Shown: one piece after another, positions 11,488 to 23,341 of the stretch | Numbering within the stretch: position 1 is the first letter of the stretch | Layout: each line of letters starts with the position of its first letter | Source: Rheum nobile | Lineage: Eukaryota > Streptophyta > Magnoliopsida > Caryophyllales > Polygonaceae | DNA: 64,000 nt | Reading direction: 5' to 3' | Assembly (NCBI GenBank): GCA_027886185.1 | Contig: WOAB01000595.1 | Coordinates: 1,488,001-1,552,000, forward strand | The notes under the pieces: model-generated | Told to the model about the DNA's origin: nothing | Databases searched by the model: none | Seen by the model: the letters and a program-made list of their open reading frames with translations, nothing else | Position numbers and translations under genes: made by a program

Positions 11488-12755
11488 TGTGATACCCCGT
11501 AATTCTGTAAGGATTATTCTGGGAATTTTTGGAATTTTCCCGAACACCCGTTTAGTACGTCGGATTTAATTCAGAAAGTCGGAGATATTCTGTAATGTGC
11601 TCTGTATCTGTAATATTTTTCTCAGTGAAGAATTATACAGTTAAGGCCTGTTGGAAGTCTATACTCGTTCGTGTACGACTTTTGTTATCGCAAGTTAAGA
11701 TTAATACAAAATCTCTACCCAATTGGTTATTGCCCAAGAGGTGCAAATGGATTAACCATGGGTTAATACCCAAGGGCACTATTGGAAGGCTTTTTGGCTC
11801 CCAACAATCCAAATCTTTGCCTATAAATAGAGGGCATGGGTGAAGCTAGAAAGGGTGTGAAAATGCCATTACGCTGTCCATTTCTCGTCTCTCAAAAACG
11901 CTCCCAAAGAAAAACGTTCTCTCTCTCGAAAAGCTCTCGTGGATCGTTGGAGGCTCGTTTGGTGTCGTTCTCGGTGGCCAAAGGAGACTTGGAAGGCCCT
12001 TAGAAGCCTAGAAGCCAAGCAAGGCGAAAGGCGAACCAAATCGAGCGTCGCGGGTAAGATTTCTCGTCCGTTTTTAAGTTTCTGTTCAGCGACGGCGACC
12101 GCCGCCAGGAACGGCGACCGCCGCCAGGGAGACGGCGACCGCCGTGTTGGGGACGGCGACCGCCGTGTTGTGGCCGGCGACCGCCGTGAAGTTCTTGGTG
12201 CCGCCGTGGAGGAAGCCGATGAGCGACGCCCGCCGTGCTTGAGACGGCGACCGCCGTGATGGTGGCGGCGACCGCCGTGATGGTGGCGGCGCCCGCCACA
12301 ATTGTTTGGTGGCCGGCCGTGAAGGGTTGTTGCCCGGGAGTTGTTGCGTTGGCTTCCGAGACCTTCGATTGGGTCTCGTATCCTTCGATTCCTTTTGTCT
12401 TTTCGTATATTCGTACTATTCTTTGTCGAATCTAACCTAGGGTTCCTTTTTGGGTCGACTCAAAGGTGTTTATGCTAGTGGAGCTATACGCGTGTCGAGC
12501 CCGGAATCCCGTTGTCTCTGCTTTGTTCCAAATCTGCGGACTAAGGCAAGTGGCGGTTCGCTCTTGCTCATCGTTCCATATTTACATTAATTATCAGTTA
12601 TTTATCTGAGTAATTAATTTGGAATGATTACTGTGTTTGTCTGGAATTGGTTTTATAAACTGTTTTGGAAAATCATATAATAGGTTGTATATCTGCTAGA
12701 ACGACGCTATTATCTGTGATCGCCTTCCGGGCATTTATGTGGATTAATAGGAAAA

Positions 12756-13003
12756 CTAATCCAAGTAAGGATTAGTTGTTTCTATTATCTCTATGTTTAA
12801 GTCGTTTGCCTCGATGGCTTTAATGTGAATAATTGCTGTGTTAGACTGTTTAGTTAACACGAGTGTTCGTAGGAACGCTAATCCAAGTAAGGATTAGTCG
12901 TTTCTTTATAACTTAATGTGCGTAGGAACGCTAATCCAAGTAAGGATTAGTCATTTCTTTATAATTTAATATTCGTGGGAATGCTAATCCAAGTAAGGAT
13001 TTG
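12756..13003. repeat. Four copies of a 20-bp palindrome in the solo LTR
   Basis: CTAATCC and GGATTAG flank the 6-base spacer AAGTAA at 12756-12775, 12878-12897, 12931-12950 and, with one change, 12984-13003. The last three are exactly 53 bp apart. Each can fold into a short hairpin or bind a dimeric protein. Confidence 0.85.
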
Positions 13004-13208
13004 TCGTTTCTTTAAATCATAATATTCCTCGGGGTTATTGCCGAATAATTTAAGGGTCATGACCTATGCTTCTTATCCACATGTAAGGATCTGAAGTGTT
13101 TTAAGCGCCTTGCTAGCGCCAGTGGATGAGCTTAATTGCAGTCCTGTGTTTTAAGCACTTAGCTAGTGCATTGGGGTAGACGTAACTGTCACCCTGTAAA
13201 ATAAACTG

Positions 13209-13412
13209 TAAGCGCTGTGGCAGTGCAATCAGGGTGAACGTAAGATCACCCGGTGTAATCATAACTTCCGTGTTCTCGGAATATTCTTAAAAGCCTCAAC
13301 ATTGTGTGTGTGTGTGTTGTAATTTAATAAGATAAGTGCAGTTAAGCACATAATTAAACCGTAAGCGCTGTATAGTGCAATCAGGGTGAACGTAAGGTCA
13401 CCCGGTGTAATA
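13209..13412 (+). repeat. Two-copy direct repeat in the solo LTR
   Basis: A segment of about 51 bp starting GTAAGCGCTGT and ending TCACCCGGTGTAAT occurs at 13209-13259 and again at 13361-13412. Shorter relatives (GTGTTTTAAGC with GCTAG) occur at about 13087-13165. Confidence 0.75.
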
Positions 13413-14459
13413 ATAGTCGCCGTTGTTTCTCGGCATAATGAAGTTAAGTCCCGCGTGTGGGTTGTGTGTGTTTTAATTTGGGTTGACATGATTGTCACCC
13501 TGAGATTTAAGCTGTGTGCCGCTCTTAATAACATTAATGTGTTTCAGTAATGTGTGTTTTGTAATTAAATAAGATATGTGCCCGAGTGCACATGATTAAT
13601 AAACCTTTGGCGAGTAGTGCAGCTAAGTAATAGTGCAGCTAGGAAAGCTCGTCTCGACTTGAATGTAGTACGTTCTCTTTCCGATATGGATTCGCTGTAT
13701 GCGATGAGGTTGGTCGTGAACCGAAGCATCTCAGTCAACTTTTAAATCATTGTTGTATGATTCTATTAAAGATTCCAGATTTGTCATATTTCCTTAAAGA
13801 CTCAATCTCTTGGAGTCTCTTTTCGAGTCGATTTCTGTGAAGATGAAGTCTTCCAGAATCTTCTCTCATGCATACCTTTGTTGTTATTCCGTGAAAGTGT
13901 CGGGTTATGTATCGTCCCTTCGGTTATTATTCGAGGGACAATGATAGTAAACGGTTTCGATCACTCGAACCACTCTGCTTTTTACCCTTGCTAGTCTATT
14001 TAAGTAGACTAACCCACGAACTTTGTTCTCCGCATGTGGGCTGGTGTCATCCGTTCGATTCGGCACATCAGATGGAGTGTAGATGAGAAGACTAGAAGGA
14101 CTATGGAGTCGACGGTGGTTTTTCCGACGTTTTTAATAATTTCTTTAATCAGGTTGAGATCCTTGGGCAGGTGATCATTACGATCACAACCCTTTTTGTA
14201 ATATCTTTTAAAAGTTTTCCGCTGTGCCTTGTTTAAGATTTCCGTTGTAATTTATTTAAACTCTGTGTTTGTCCTATTCGGGATTGGGATGTAATCCCGA
14301 GACTCGTGTTTTATGTAAATAAGGTTATCATTTTGTATCATTGTATTTCATGATTTGTATTTAAACGGTAAAGCCTTGGGTGATCTCGGTAAGGAACACT
14401 GGGGTCACTGGCGGTAATACCTTTCCAAAAGGGTTAAGTTTTTGGAGTGTTACAATAGC

Positions 14460-15155
14460 GATATCCTCCTATTTCCACTCTGGCACTGGAAGAGGTAGTA
14501 ATTCACCACCTGGTCTACGGTGTTCTATCTTGACTTTCTGACAAGTCAAGCATTTTGCCACAAATTCCGCTACATCCTACTTCATGTTGGGCCACCAGAA
14601 TTTCTTTCCGAGGTCTTTGTACATCTTGCTAGAGCCTGGATGTACAGAATAAGCTGACGAATGGGCCTCCTTCATCACGAACTGGCGAAGACCATCAACG
14701 TCAGGCACACAAATCTGGTCCTGAAACCAGAGTGATCCATCCTCCTGAATCACGAATCCGGGAGCTTTCCCGTCTATCACTTCGCTGCTTAGCTTTACCA
14801 AGACCACGTCGTCAACTTGCTTCTCCCTGATTTGATCAAGTAGCGTAGCTTGAATCTCAAGCATACTCGGGTATCCTCGATGCTGATCGTACAAGAGTTC
14901 AATCTCGCACAACCCTTGGTTCAGCTTGGTCTGAGCAGTGAGTAGAGCCACTACAGTCTCGTGCGGCGTCTTCCAGCTCAATGCATCGACTACTACATTA
15001 GCCTTGCCCAGATGATACAACAACTCAATGTCATAGTCTTTGAGTAGCTCCAACCAGCGACGTTGTCTCATATTCAACTCCTTCTGAGTGAACACGTACT
15101 TGAGACTCTTGTGATCGGTGAAGACTTGGCACCTCACACCATAGAGATAGTGCCA
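14460..15155 (-). pseudogene. Tekay RNase H C-terminus, tether and integrase zinc-binding part
   Basis: Minus strand, same frame as RT after the TGA at 15156-15158. It shows the RNase H end (FTDHKSLKYVFTQKELNMRQRRWLE; only partly open as one block), the linker and the start of integrase (FWWPNMK at 14580-14600). A TAG at 14577-14579 and a second TAG close to the solo LTR interrupt it. The frame then meets the insert at 14459. Confidence 0.8.
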
Positions 15156-16319
15156 TCAAATCTTCAACGCAAATACTACAGTTTCTAACTCCAGATCATG
15201 CGTCGGATAGTTTGCCTCATAGGTTTTCAATTGCCGAGATGCGTACGCAATAACCTTTCCTTTTTGCATCAGTACGCACCCTAACCCATTATTTGAAGCA
15301 TCACTATAGACCACATAACCATCATTCCCTTCTGGTAGTGCTAACACTGGTGCGGAGGTCAGACACTTCGTCATTTTCTGAAAACTGGCCTCGCACTTGT
15401 CATCCCAGACAAACTTCTTGTGGACTTTGCGGAGCAAACCGGTCATAGGTAGAGCGATCTTAGAAAATCCCTCCACGAACCGTCTATAATATCCAGCGAG
15501 TCCTAAGAAACTGCGCACCTCCTTCACATTCTGAGGCCGCTTCCAGTCGGCTACCGCTTCAATCTTCTGGGGATCAACCATAACCCCATTCTCATTGATC
15601 ACATGGCCTAAGAAAGCCACTTCTTTGATCCAGAAGTCACACTTAGACAACTTTGCGTATAGCTGATTCTGTCTAAGGACTGACAAGGTGATCTGAAGAT
15701 GTTCCTCGTGAGCCTCCTCACTCGGGGAATAGATCAAAATATCTTCGATGAAGACCACCACGAACTTATTCAGGTATTGGTGGAAACATCGATGCATCAG
15801 ATCCATGAAGACCGCCGCAGCGTTAGTAAGGCCAAATGGCATGACTATGAACTCATAGTGGCCATACCTCGTCCGAAACGCAGTCCTCGGAATGTCTTCC
15901 TCACGAATCCTGAGCTGATGGTAACCAGATCTCAGATCGATCTTGGAAAAGACTTTTGCTCCTTGAAGTTGATCCAACAGATCATCAATCCTTGGCAACG
16001 GATACTTGTTCTTGATCGTGACCTTATTCAACTCTCGATAGTCGATACAAAGTCGGAACGATCCATCCTTCTTTTTGACGAACAAAACCGGAGCGCCCCA
16101 AGGTGATGCACTCGGCCTTATATATCCTTTCTCAAGAAGGTCCTCGAGTTGTTTCTTCAACTCTTGCATCTCAGCTAGAGCCATCCGATACGGTGCCTTA
16201 GAGATTGGCGCGGTACCAGGCTCGAGATTGATGGTAAACTCCACGTCACGACTCGGGGGTAAATCGGGAATCTCTTTCGGGAATCTCTTCCGGAAAGACA
16301 ATATATTATTTGTATTCAA
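15156..16319 (-). pseudogene. Tekay reverse transcriptase with altered active site
   Basis: Minus strand. RT motifs are complete: VLFVKKKDGSFRLCIDYREL, YHQLRIREEDIPRTAF, FIVMPFGLTNA and the catalytic loop. The loop reads FIEDILIYS rather than the expected (Y/F)(I/V)DDILIYS. The first catalytic Asp is Glu (codon at 15744-15746), which should abolish polymerase activity. The first part of RNase H (YSDASNNGLGCVLMQ) follows and ends at TGA 15156-15158, where Trp is expected. The 5' edge near 16300 is a breakpoint, not a natural start. Confidence 0.88.
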
Positions 16320-16559
16320 TTGAATTTGTTCGTTGTCGTTTATCTATAATAGCAACTAATCTCAACATTATATTATGTTGGGTTACAACCGACATAACAC
16401 AATCACTTTCAAATTTTATATATTCCAAATAAATTAACAAAATTACCAAAATAATCAATTAATTTAATTTTATAATCTACTATATAACACATGTTAATAC
16501 TTATTCAAGTTTTTAAAAATTAAATTAATATATGTACATATTAATTCTGTATTTTTCAT

Positions 16560-16745
16560 AATCAAATAAAATGATGGGCCTAACATTTAATCTGCTTTTA
16601 GTATGATATAACCCGACTTACGACTAAAGGAGATGGGCCATTTCTGTGATTGGTACCAAACGGCCCAAATGAAGCCCAATCAGAACGAAGACAAATCTCC
16701 AACTTCGCTAACCCTACCACATTTCCACTTTGGGATCATTTTGTC
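16560..16745 (+). promoter_or_regulatory. Promoter-like cluster of TGGGCC/T (site II type) motifs, copy 1
   Basis: TGGGCC at 16575 and 16634, GGCCCA at 16662 and AGCCCA at 16673 lie just before a CT-rich leader (16741-16815). In plants such site II motifs mark promoters of translation-related and other growth genes. No coding gene was identified downstream, so this is only promoter-like. Confidence 0.4.
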
Positions 16746-16977
16746 GTTTCCATTCTCTCTCTCTTCATCTGTCTCTCTCAAAACCCTTCATCTCCATTTC
16801 TCTCCTTTTCCAGATCTATGGCGTATTTGATTTCCTAATTCAAGCTTCGTCACTCTATTTCTTTTCCTATCTTAATCCATAAAAACCTATGTAATTCTTT
16901 TTCCAAAATATGAGATCAATTTTTTTTCTTTCAAGATCTAGTTTAGATCTATACCACCCATAACCTGTCTGTTTCAG

Positions 16978-17111
16978 ATCCACAACAATAATCGCTTATT
17001 CTCCAAAGTTTACATGCAAATCTGACACCACACTGTTTATGAGAAGATAATCGCAAAGAAATCGAAGGATCTGGAAGACGGAGGTTCTGGAGAGCTCCAT
17101 ATTTCAGAAAC
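16978..17111 (+). other. Exon-like block, non-coding
   Basis: Bounded by a pyrimidine-rich tract ending TTTCAG on the left and by GTAAGATC on the right. It follows the promoter-like cluster and CT-rich leader. No long frame is open, so if real it would be an untranslated exon. Inference from splice signals only. Confidence 0.3.
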
Positions 17112-17262
17112 GTAAGATCTGTCTCTCTCTCTCTGACTCTCTCTGTCTCTCTTTATCTCTTTCTGTGGATTTTCCTTTCGATTGAAATGCTAGGTTGTCT
17201 TGATTTGAAAAAAAACTTGTCTGTCAAACTGTCGCATGAATCTTGAAGAATTTGTTTCAATG

Positions 17263-17665
17263 CTTTATATACCTTTAGCTATATGTTCTGTGTGTGTCTC
17301 TCTTGCTTTCTCTGGCTTACCTTGTATGTCTTTTTTTCTTTCTATCTTTCTCTGGAAATATCTTTATTTTCAAACCCTAAAATCCTTTGATTCAATAAAA
17401 CGAACTATTAACCTGTACTACTAATCGTTTTCTTGTTGTTCACTGCTTGGTTGGTTTGGAAAATAATCCAATTTTATCTATAGCAAACCATAAGAACATA
17501 AAATAATCCAGATCTGGTTGCTTCTTTGTTTTTTTGTGTGTTTAAGTGTGAAAAGTATTAAACATCTAGACTCTTCTTGACGAAGAATCGTTTAATCTAA
17601 TGTTCTTCGTTTATTATATATTATATATATATATTATAATGTGTTAAAATGTAAATAATATATTC
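17263..17665 (+). repeat. Diverged direct duplication, copy 1 (partner 18767-19165)
   Basis: About 400 bp. Shared landmarks, in order, are CTGTGTGTCTCTCTC, a CTAATCGTTTTC stretch, TGGTTGGTTTGGAAAATAATCC, GTTTAAGTGTGAAAAGTATTA and TATTATAATGTGTTAAAATG. The repeat lies in apparent intron or leader sequence. Confidence 0.8.
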
Positions 17666-17884
17666 ATAGTATATGAAACTGGTTTGAATTTATGATAAAG
17701 ATACAAAGTTACAGTTAAGATTATGAAATAGGTTATTTATTTGACTTAGTAATTGAAATATTTTATTATTTAATAGCATTAATACTAAAATTCGTATAAA
17801 AACAACATCAGTTAGTGGACTTATAAATTATTACTTTTTTGTCCTTATTGCTTTATGTAATACACCGAACTCATTATCGATAGT

Positions 17885-18330
17885 TGTAAATATCGGCTTT
17901 TTAATGGGCTTCATTTAGGCCCCAAAAAAAATGTAACTTGTTTTTTTGTACCAAGTAAATTAGTATCGACAGCTATAAATGGGCTTAATGGGCTTCATTG
18001 GTTTAATCTGGCTTAATTGGCTTATTGGGCTTGATGGACTTCATTAAACTTAATAAGACTGAAACACTTTAATGGGCTGATTTTGGGCTTTAAGATTAAA
18101 GATCTAAATTAAAGGCCCAAATTCATAATTTAATGAATCTGTATTTCCGGGATAATAAATTCGAATAATATTTTAAAATCATATATGGACTGATGGGCCC
18201 AAAAAATAATTCTAAAGCCCATACAATATTCTTGTACAAAGTATTTCCTTAATTGGCTTATGGGCCGAATATGAAAATTGTCCAAGTAGGGCCACAAGCC
18301 CGCTTTTTGAATTTAGGTTAGAGATTTCTA
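17885..18330 (+). promoter_or_regulatory. Promoter-like cluster of TGGGCC/T motifs, copy 2
   Basis: More than ten TGGGC(C/T) or GGCCCA/AGCCCA motifs on both strands, for example at about 17903, 17997, 18194 and 18255. They are followed by a CT-rich leader (18370-18500). The density is far above the flanking AT-rich DNA. The order of motif cluster, leader and duplicated block repeats that of copy 1. Confidence 0.4.
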
Positions 18331-18658
18331 GATGAGCCTATGTATTTTAATTTAGTACTTTTGCCGACAACACCTTCTATCTGTTTCTATCTCTCCTTAT
18401 CTGCGCCGTTTGAAATTACTCAACATTTTCAGATTCTTCTTAAACCTTCGCCTTCGCCGATTGACTTTTTATTTCTCTAAACACCGGCGAACAATTTATC
18501 TTCCCTTCTTCAGCGTTCTAAAATAAATTAGTTTGAACACAGGAGTTTACAGATGTAATTAATTTGTTCAACTTCTTTGTCTTCAAGGGTTAATATCTAC
18601 AACTGCGAGTCTACATCTTCAATTAACATGCAAAGCCATAAACCATGTATAAGTTCCT

Positions 18659-18764
<106 letters not shown>

Positions 18765-18766
18765 AT

Positions 18767-19165
18767 ACCTTAAGCTAAATATTCTGTGTGTCTCTCTCGC
18801 TCTATCTGGCTAACCATGGATCTGTATTTTTATGTCTTTCTCTCTTTCTCTGTAGATACCTTTAGTTTCAAACCCTTAAATCTATCGATTGAATAAACGT
18901 GGTATTAACCTCTTGTACTAATCGTTTTCTGTTGTTCACTACTTGGTTGGTTTGGAAAATAATCCAATTTTAGCTATAGCAACACATAAGAACATAACAT
19001 AATATCAGATGTCTTTGTTTATTTGGTTTTTTTTGGGTTTAAGTGTGAAAAGTATTACTCATCTAGACTCTTATTGACGAAGACTATTTTCATCTATTGT
19101 TTTTCGTCTATTATATGATATATATATTATAATGTGTTAAAATGTAAATAATATATTGATATTAT
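18767..19165 (+). repeat. Diverged direct duplication, copy 2 (partner 17263-17665)
   Basis: Same ordered landmarks as copy 1, about 1.5 kb downstream. A further fragment of it (AGCTATAGCAACACATAAGAAC) recurs at 19404-19425, immediately before the second CT microsatellite. Confidence 0.8.
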
Positions 19166-19420
19166 ATGATAGCCCATTATAACTTACATATACGAATACT
19201 CTAATGGGCTTATTAGGCCAAAACAATTATAACACGTATTTATGAACTTGCATAATTATAATGGGCTTATTTATGATCATTTCTGGGGTTATTTATACAC
19301 CTGATAACCTTGAATATGCATTTAAGCCCTTATCATTTTTTATGAACTTGCATCATTTTTATATAGCTCCCACTCACTCTCTCTTTCCCACTCCATCCAA
19401 TTTCAGCTATAGCAACACAT

Positions 19421-19522
<102 letters not shown>

Positions 19523-19692
19523 ACTCAGTCATTCACTCTCTCTTTCCTACTATCTATTTCTATCTATTTAAAATTTATGTAATCACTATATATCTCTATC
19601 AACTCTAGAACTCTCTCTATTTATCTCAGTTTATCTCTCTTTGTATGAGATTTGCAGATATCTTAATTTTTTTTAACTTCTTTCTCTGCCAG

Positions 19693-19795
19693 GGTTTAAA
19701 CCAAATACACTTTCCACCAACGAAGGTCTTTAGATAACAAATACAATCTTGCCATCAAGGATACAAAAAGAAAACCTTAGGAGGAAGTTATGCAG
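19693..19795 (+). other. Exon-like block A, non-coding
   Basis: Preceded by TTTCTCTGCCAG and followed by GTATCT. All three frames carry early stops. Its 3' end (ATACAAAAAGAAAACCT then AG) resembles those of blocks B and C. The segment just before it is related to 18549-18610. Confidence 0.35.
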
Positions 19796-20678
19796 GTATC
19801 TCGCTAACCTAATCAACTGAAAAAAGTGATATAATATCTTTATGTCTCTGTTTTATTATGTTAATTATGTTTCATTAATTATACATAGATTATTTTACAA
19901 AGAAACTGCATGTTTGGTGTACATCTGTTCATTTTGTGATTCGTTTTTGGGTCAATATGATATCTGTTTAAAATGTCTTAAATCAATTTTAGGTCACTTG
20001 AATAGATTTAATAATGCTATTTAGGGTTTATATTTGAAGTCAATTCGAAATGCTATAATCATATAATATATATAATATATACATTTTCAAACATAAATAT
20101 TTAGAAACATAAATATTTAGAACAATATTACTAAATATAAAAGTACCTTCCTTGTAGAGATTAGTTCTGTTATAATAGAATTTTCAACACTAAAATTGCA
20201 ATTGTTTTCCACTGTCTGATATCATGTGAGACCTTTATCAAGACCTGAAAAGAAAAATGAATACAATGCTTATTAGATAAACAGAATGTAAACTTTAATT
20301 TCATTCATATTGCATGGTAACTGCTTGTAACATATAAATTTAGATATCTTTATATTTCATCTGGCATTATGTTTACTGAGTTAAAATAGGATTCTATAAA
20401 TACATAATAGTATTTAATAGATTAGTTTGTAATGATATTTTGCATGTAGTATTTAGTATTGTCAAGTTGTATCACAAACATTGAGTAACCCTAAATAAAA
20501 AAACAGAACACATATAGAGCTAGTTGTAAATGAATATAATGACTACTATACTATTATTTTCCTACCTGGATATGTTCATTCAATATATATAATGAGATCA
20601 TGGTTTCATCAATTGATTAATTCTACTTAACTGATTTACTTGTTTAGGGTGTACTTAACTAATTTTTTTATTCTATAG

Positions 20679-20750
20679 GAATCATTTGGGAGCTCGGATT
20701 GAAGTAAAAGACAAATTGGATTATAAATATATACAAAAGAAGACCTAAAG
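20679..20750 (+). other. Exon-like block B, non-coding
   Basis: 72 bp between TTCTATAG and GTATATC. It aligns with block C along most of its length: both start GAAT, continue with GGGA, GA(T/C)TG(A/G)AGT and end in ACCT(A/C)AAG before GT. The following intron-like bases CTATACTAAC are also shared. Confidence 0.4.
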
Positions 20751-20765
20751 GTATATCTTCTATAC

Positions 20766-20990
20766 TAACTTTTAGTATTGTAAACTAAATCATTTGGTTT
20801 ATAAGTACATGATGCAATTCTAAACTAAATCATATATAATGACTGTAAACAATGCACATAAGCTGTAAATCATACATTGATTAATCTAAAGCATATTACA
20901 GAAGGTCGAAGTTATTTAGATCCTTTAGTATTGTAAACTAAATCCTTTGGTTTATAAGTACATGATGCAATTCTAAACTAAATCATATAT
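20766..20990 (+). repeat. Short direct repeat, two copies of about 65 bp
   Basis: TTTAGTATTGTAAACTAAAT, then TTTATAAGTACATGATGCAA and CTAAACTAAATCATATA, occur at about 20770-20838 and about 20924-20987. Confidence 0.8.
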
Positions 20991-21647
20991 TGTCCTTCTT
21001 TAATAACATGCACATACACAGCAGGGTTTAATATTTCTATGTCTATTATAATGTTTGTATAGTCGGGTTTATAAGTACTTTCATCTGCAACAAAAATAAA
21101 CTAATACCCTCTATAAGCATATTCTGCACAACTACAAAACAGATTATAAAAGTTAGAAAACTGTACAAAATATATAAGCATTTGCATATTAATGAGAGGG
21201 AAGTAGTAGGTGCAGAGTATGCACGAATAGGTTGTTAGAATGACCGACAGACTCTTCTAATACCCTCTCCGTGCATATTTTGCACCGACTTGTTCAGCCT
21301 ACTCGTTTTGTGGGAATACGTATGTAAAGTAACATTAAAATTCATATCTCAGATAGGGGTATTTAGATATTGGATTGGACTTGGCCACAAATATTAATTA
21401 CCCTATATAGCAATTAATAATATTTAAGGTGTGTTTGGATTATGTATTATAATGCGAGATAATGCGTAATACAAACACACCCTTAAACTTTTGCTACAGG
21501 TTTGAAGATATAATCTGCAAAATGCATCTCTTATTTTGTATTGAAGCCATACATTCAGGTTATGATTCTATAAATTCATATTAAATTCATTATATTTTAC
21601 TTGATTTTACAATATAATAATTAGGTCTTCATTTATTGTTCTTGTAG

Positions 21648-21722
21648 GAATGCTTATGGGAAATCCGACTGGAGTCTCAAACAACTCATGGGGTTCGAAG
21701 ATCTAAAAATGAAAACCTCAAG
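21648..21722 (+). other. Exon-like block C, non-coding
   Basis: 75 bp between TTCTTGTAG and GTACGG, related to block B 969 bp upstream, including flanking intron bases. No open frame. If transcribed, B and C would be duplicated untranslated exons. Confidence 0.4.
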
Positions 21723-22929
21723 GTACGGATACTATACTAACATTGAGATGAACATGACAAATATATATTCAATGTTGCATAGAGTAGAGTGAATGAAATG
21801 ATGAAAAATATATATTCAATGTTGCATATAGTATAGGTTCTGAATTCTTACCTTGTAACTGAGTTCTGAATTTCATGAATAAAACTAAAAGACAAACAAA
21901 ACATCATAATCTGCCAAATGTTAAATATGAATCCGTACAAAACATAAACTGAAGTTCTGTTTGGAATGATATAAGCATTACAAATGGTATAAGGATTAAC
22001 TCTTAAATGTATGTATTCTGTTGAAGTTTATGTAATTGGTTCCAATGATAAGTTGTAGATTTATAGACAAACATTTGAATGAGTTGTAGAGTCTTGTACC
22101 ACAAGTTTTGGTTGACAAATTTGGGCAGATGTAATCGTGATCTTTTGAAATAAAATATATGGTAACATATATTTAATGTGATGGCAAGTGATATTATGCC
22201 TAATATTATGCAGATCATGTTTATGCCCTAATAATATTCCATGTGGTTATTTATGGACAAGTTTTTACCAGCATCACAACACTGTGTTCATACTGCATTT
22301 GCATAATATGTATTTTCATCCATCATAATGTTTGTATAGTCGGGGCCGAAATATGTATTATTGTCAGTTTTTTGGGTGCTTTGTTTATGGTTGCGATTTA
22401 CTATTCCAGGTTTTAATATGCTCCAATTTCAGTTTTAGAGCATTGTGTTATATGTTGTTTAGAGTTTGCGGATTTTGCAGGTAAAATGGCAGGTTTAATA
22501 GGTGCCAGGATACGTTTTATATGTTGTTTTGTTTTCTGGGAAATTATGCATACATAGTGATTTGATTGTATACAAAAACTTTAGGTAATCGGTTTTATTT
22601 CGTAAGATATACTATATTCAAAACATACCATTTTTCTGCCAAAGAAACCGTGATTTGATTGTATACAAATATTTTAGGTAAGACAATATTTATATATTTT
22701 TTTAGAAAGATTTTCAATATTGAATTCGTACAAATCTGCTGCCAAATCTGCCTAAATAAAACAATAAAACAATATCACAAATTCTTTGACAGTACAAAAG
22801 AAACGAATTAACAGTTTGATGACACGTGTCAAAAATAATACCACTGTGACACATGGCACCGAAAATTCCGGGTGTAATCTCGGGCCGCATACTGTGCAGT
22901 CGAGATACTGCTTTAGTTCATATATAGTA
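21723..22929. other. AT-rich stretch without recognised gene
   Basis: Only short chance frames. It carries a second copy of ATAATGTTTGTATAGTCGGG (about 21048 and 22326) and a 30-bp repeat around 21755 and 21807 (AAATATATATTCAATGTTGCAT). Confidence 0.6.
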
Positions 22930-22961
22930 CTCCCTCTGTCCCGAAATGTTTGTCCTAAAGT
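22930..22961 (+). repeat. Left terminal inverted repeat of the mariner-like element
   Basis: Starts CTCCCTCTGTCCCGAAATG and is preceded by TA. The inverted copy at 25250-25276 is close to identical over its inner part but has extra bases at the outer end. The copy at 36067-36098 keeps the outer end but is more diverged inside. Confidence 0.75.
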
Positions 22962-23341
22962 ACAAAAAACTCTTGGATTAAGAAAATTAACAAAGTACAA
23001 TTGGAGACATGACCTGCTAGAGTGAAAATTAATATTAAGGCAGAAGGGGACATGACCTGCTATAGTGTAATCTGTGGTTATTTACCACATATGAAATTTT
23101 AGCCAATGAAAGACTGATTTTAGGGGCACACGGATCACTTACAAATTTTGGGGACAGAATTTCCCTAAACAAAAGGGGACTTAGGGCATAATTACCCTGA
23201 CAAAATTGCCCCTTAACAGTACCTAAAAGGGGATTACAACATTCTCATCTAAATTTACAGAATTTACATTCAAAGCTTTAGTAAATCACAGAGAGAAATT
23301 AAGGACAGAATACAATCTCTGCATCACAGCCTGGTGGTGTC

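Larger units (their letters stand above)
11488..14454 (+). repeat. Solo LTR (2967 bp) with 5-bp target-site duplication
   Basis: Begins TGTGATACCCCG and ends AGTGTTACA. It is flanked by ATAGC at 11483-11487 and 14455-14459. The flanks are the two halves of the integrase gene of the host element, in frame once the insert is removed. No internal coding region is present, so it is an LTR left after LTR-LTR recombination. The start matches Tekay/Del-type LTRs, and its first 1.25 kb is a diverged relative of the host element's own LTR. It contains GC-rich repeats (12090-12300), a repeated palindrome (12756-13003) and a two-copy repeat (13209-13412). Small open frames inside it are not credible genes. 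Confidence 0.9.
9106..16319 (-). mobile_element. Tekay-lineage chromovirus, decayed and 5' truncated
   Basis: On the minus strand, RT, RNase H, integrase and a chromodomain remnant are followed by a purine tract (reverse complement of about 10397-10412) and a 3' LTR starting TGTAATACCCC at 10396. Gag and protease are absent; homology stops near 16300, in the lead-in to RT. A solo LTR (11488-14454) splits the integrase. Removing it with one target-site copy (2972 bp) restores a single pol frame. In-frame stops at 15156, 14577, 10966 and 10561 (low coordinate of each) show that it is dead. Confidence 0.85.

Noticed and set aside
11939..12301. Overlapping GC-rich frames on both strands in the solo LTR
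   Set aside because: They arise from the GGCGACCGCCG repeats. No gene is expected within an LTR and no family is recognisable.
16650..17424. Short frames of about 60 codons after the promoter-like cluster
   Set aside because: Too short, with no start context or domain. The region behaves as a leader and intron.
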